DNA from: Pagrus major
Taxonomy: Eukaryota; Chordata; Actinopteri; Spariformes; Sparidae
Length of the DNA stretch: 64,000 nucleotides
NCBI RefSeq assembly: GCF_040436345.1
Contig: NC_133238.1
Span: 10,356,150 to 10,420,149 of the forward strand
Direction of reading: 5' to 3'
Shown piece after piece: positions 61,577-64,000 of the stretch (the stretch's first letter is position 1; each line of letters starts with the position of its first letter). The translations under genes were made by a program, and so were the position numbers. The notes under the pieces are model-generated. The model was not told the origin of the DNA and did not search any database. It was given only the letters and a program-made list of their open reading frames with translations.

Positions 61577-62882
61577 CCTGGCAAAAGGGTCAGCTCTGGC
61601 TCCTCATGAGAGAAATGACAGAAGGCTGGAGGACAGTGAAGGACAGGGCGGCATGTTGGGAGATAATGCGTTTGGAAACCTATGAATTTATAATCTGAAC
61701 AACAAGAGGGAGGACATGGAAGGACAGCAGGTTGTTTCATTAACTTTAAGGAGTTAATTCAGTGAATTCAATTGAGTGAATGTGTTTTCATACATTTACT
61801 TTCATGCTTTTAATGAAGATGCAGGAAAAGTGCAGTGGGGGCGTCACATTCCCTTCACCTCTGTAATATTTGTGCTTCCTGGTTTCAACTAATTCATAAA
61901 AACGACTTATGTTATGCAATATTACAGTTTTTGATATAGGCAGCTTACGTCAGCACCATTTTAAAGATAATAAAGCGAGGTATAGCCACAAAAATACAGA
62001 TATGACCAACTGTTACTGCTATAAAAGGGACTACATCTTCACCTCTTCACCTGAGAATGTAATTATTAGGTGCGTAACAAATGTTAGCAGTGAAGCTAAC
62101 ATTAGCAAATAACTCAGGTACTGTTAGCTAACTTACTAGCTTAATTTAACTTAATTAGAGGCGTCATAGCAAGAGTTTTATCAACTTCTCACGTAAAAAC
62201 TTTTTAACAATTTGAACTTCAGAACTCACTCAAATGTTAAGACAATGTGTTGGGTTTGGTTGCTCAGAGAAAAACAGCCATTTTCCATTTGTTTTCGTAG
62301 CAGAAGCATTTCGTTTAGTCTTGTTGATGGGAAGGACCCCCGCCGTCAAACACGGACGTTGCTATGGTGACACTGAAGGGGCGGGACTAACGTTGCTGTG
62401 GGCGAATACGATTTGTTGGCTGAGAAGCTGCGTCAATTCACCCGAAACGATACCGGAAGCTGACCACTCTACCTTCATAATACAATCACAAACTACTAAC
62501 ATAATGTGTTTTACTGCTTTTTGCTTAAAAACGTGCACTGAAATTTCATCATATGAATTTAAATTGTGTATACTATTACAATATTAGTCGATATATTTAC
62601 CGTTTTCACGCTAATGCACTGTATTTACACTCGCCCGTGACTTTATTTTGAAAGTCATTACCGGATCTGTCTATTTCAGTATAGCTACCTTGATAAGCCC
62701 TTATCAAACTGTCCTGAACAATACAGTACATGATTATCGACACTCAGAGGGCCTATGTTTGATTTTCAGACCTCGTATATCTGCTGCATGGCAGGTGCTT
62801 TTCATTCTGATCAGATATGCTGCCTGAGGTGTGGACCCAGGCACCTATCTTGATGAGGAAAAAAAGGAACCAGTCTGACACC
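61577..62882. promoter_or_regulatory. divergent intergenic region between cfap221 and the class B receptor
   Basis: About 1.3 kb separates the two start codons, which point away from each other. The part at 62,330-62,465 is clearly richer in CpG than its surroundings and holds the X-box, a GC box (ggggcgggac, 62,378-62,387) and an ETS-type ccggaagc (62,453-62,460). A YY1-like 'cagccattttcc' lies at about 62,276. The cfap221 transcription start is therefore likely near 62,250-62,350, with a 5' non-coding exon and an intron ending at 61,577-61,578. The receptor's own promoter is not evident; it may share this region. Confidence 0.6.
62358..62371. promoter_or_regulatory. RFX X-box
   Basis: GTTGCTATGGTGAC is an imperfect palindrome fitting the RFX-family X-box (GTNRCC-type half sites with a 2-base spacer; the second half reads GTCACC on the other strand). 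RFX factors drive ciliary genes, which fits cfap221. It lies about 780 bases upstream of the cfap221 start codon, within the CpG-rich core. Confidence 0.72.
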
Positions 62883-63631
62883 ATGAAAAAAGTTGGACTT
62901 ATTGGGGTGCTGCTGTTATCACAGGTGAGAAAATACATGTTTAAATGTGGAAAGATCTTAAAGAGAGCAAGTAAATTATTGTTTCTTTATTCGCAGGCAA
63001 AGTCGTCATCAGGGTGTCATCCTCATGGTCATATTCTGAAAGAAGAGGAAAAGTGTATGAAAGATCTGCTACTTTTAAATTCATACAAAGCAACAGGTGA
63101 GTAAATACATTGTGAGTTTTGGATATTTTGTGTAACTAAATGGTTTTATATTGTTGAATAAGTCAAGATATCTCTTCAGTGAACATTTGCATTAAAAAAA
63201 TGTTGGTGATCTCTGATGTGAAAGGAAATCTTTGAATAAAGTCTCTTTAACTTGTGAAATTTGATGCAATGTTCTAATGACACCTAGTGGCCGTATAGTA
63301 TAATGCACCCTGACATCCAGAGGAAAATAAAAACTTGTATTTGACATAAATATATAAATGTTACATTTAAAGAATTAAGATTAATCCACCATCATTGACT
63401 CTGAAGTTAAAACGTCAAATCAGATCAGTTGTTTTTGTCGTTACCTTTTATAACTTGCATGGACTCAAATGAAACTATAACATTTCTTCCATTTCTGTTC
63501 CATCTTTTAAGAAAACAACATCAGTGTTCACTGTAAGGGAATGTGGGATGACCTGAACTGCTGGCCACCGGCGTCTCTCGGAGAAACCGTCTCTCAGCCG
63601 TGTCCGAAACATGAGTTTTTCAGCTCAGAAG
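62883..63631 (+). CDS. sctr: class B (secretin-family) GPCR, N-terminal part, probably secretin receptor; continues past the window
   Basis: Class B GPCRs bind peptide hormones through a Cys-rich extracellular domain and couple mainly to Gs. Three exons are visible: 62883-62924, 62997-63096 and 63512-63631, all GT-AG with agreeing phases (0, 1, 1). Exon 1 gives a short signal peptide (MKKVGLIGVLLLSQ). Exon 2 has a Cys-containing start and the first-helix KEEEKCMKDLL. Exon 3 has the family hallmark HCKGMWDDLNCWPPASLGET then VSQPCPKHEFF, which carries the conserved Trp-Asp, Cys-Trp-Pro and Cys-Pro pairs. The next exon (expected Cys-x-x-x-GW) is outside the window, as are the seven membrane helices. 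The ATG at 62,883 was chosen because it directly precedes the hydrophobic segment; an in-frame ATG at 62,817 would add 22 charged residues. The sequence alone fits several members (SCTR, VIP/PACAP, GHRH or PRP receptors). The divergent pairing with cfap221, as in human 2q14.2, favours sctr. Confidence 0.8.
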
Positions 63632-64000
63632 GTGAGATTCAACACATGCACTCCCATTTGACACCCATTATCTATAACACATTGCACCGGTTAATTATTG
63701 GCCAGGAAACAGATTTGTTTATTTAAGGAGCTGAGACAGCTTCTCCCTCTCAGGCTCTCTATCCAAACATTCAGCCATAATAAACCTGTGTACATAGAGA
63801 CACCAGGAAACACATTGGAGTGCTAAATTTACATTGGTAGATGAGGGTGATAGATTTCATAATAATTTATCTGAAGAACCGGAGGTTTATATAAGCACCT
63901 GAAGAGGGAGAGCAACATATTTACTGTCCAGTAAATCCAAGCTTGTAAACACAGATTGACATGTATCATTATATTATTGTTCTGTGTGAGAACAATGGCA
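63632..64000 (+). other. receptor intron 3, start
   Basis: Begins with the donor gtgaga after exon 3. No further extracellular-domain exon was found before the window ends, and no repeat was recognised. Confidence 0.7.

Noticed and set aside
61464..61685. Plus-strand frame with a hydrophobic start
   Set aside because: It is the antisense shadow of cfap221 exon 1, whose minus-strand frame encodes the conserved PNHLLES block.

Overview
The window is vertebrate nuclear DNA, almost certainly from a ray-finned (teleost) fish and probably a spiny-rayed one. It is AT-rich, with short exons in long introns, GT-AG splice sites and fish-type interspersed repeats (L1-, RTE- and L2-like LINE debris, TTAA-ended MITEs, CA/GT microsatellites). 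No bacterial, viral or CRISPR-like content was seen. Most long open frames are chance frames in non-coding DNA; the real genes were found by joining exons by hand. LAYOUT. (1) Positions 1 to about 43,050 hold no protein-coding gene that I can support: about 43 kb of intergenic (or possibly intronic) DNA with MITEs, LINE fragments and tandem repeats. The largest coding relic is the C-terminal end of an L1-type ORF2 on the minus strand (14,016-15,323), broken by one in-frame stop. (2) Positions 43,117-61,576, minus strand, hold a complete gene for the central-pair cilium protein CFAP221 (PCDP1). I could place 24 coding exons, all with GT-AG introns and matching phases, giving an 835-residue product, close to the mammalian length of about 840. 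(3) Positions 61,577-62,882 are a 1.3-kb divergent intergenic region with a CpG-richer core. It carries a near-perfect RFX X-box (62,358-62,371), a GC box and an ETS site, as expected for a ciliary gene promoter. (4) From 62,883 on the plus strand starts a class B (secretin-family) peptide-hormone GPCR. The signal peptide and the first two extracellular-domain exons are present; the rest lies beyond the window. HOW THEY FIT TOGETHER. In human 2q14.2, as I recall it, SCTR (secretin receptor) and CFAP221 are adjacent and divergent. The same pair in the same orientation here makes sctr the best name for the partial receptor. The two genes have no known functional link; the pairing is a synteny anchor. 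The most interesting points are the possible teleost secretin receptor, the X-box in the shared promoter, a (UG)13 tract against the acceptor of a frame-neutral cfap221 exon, and several terminal-inverted-repeat elements, one of which abuts a cfap221 splice donor. All homology calls come from reading translations and comparing with remembered family features; no search was run.
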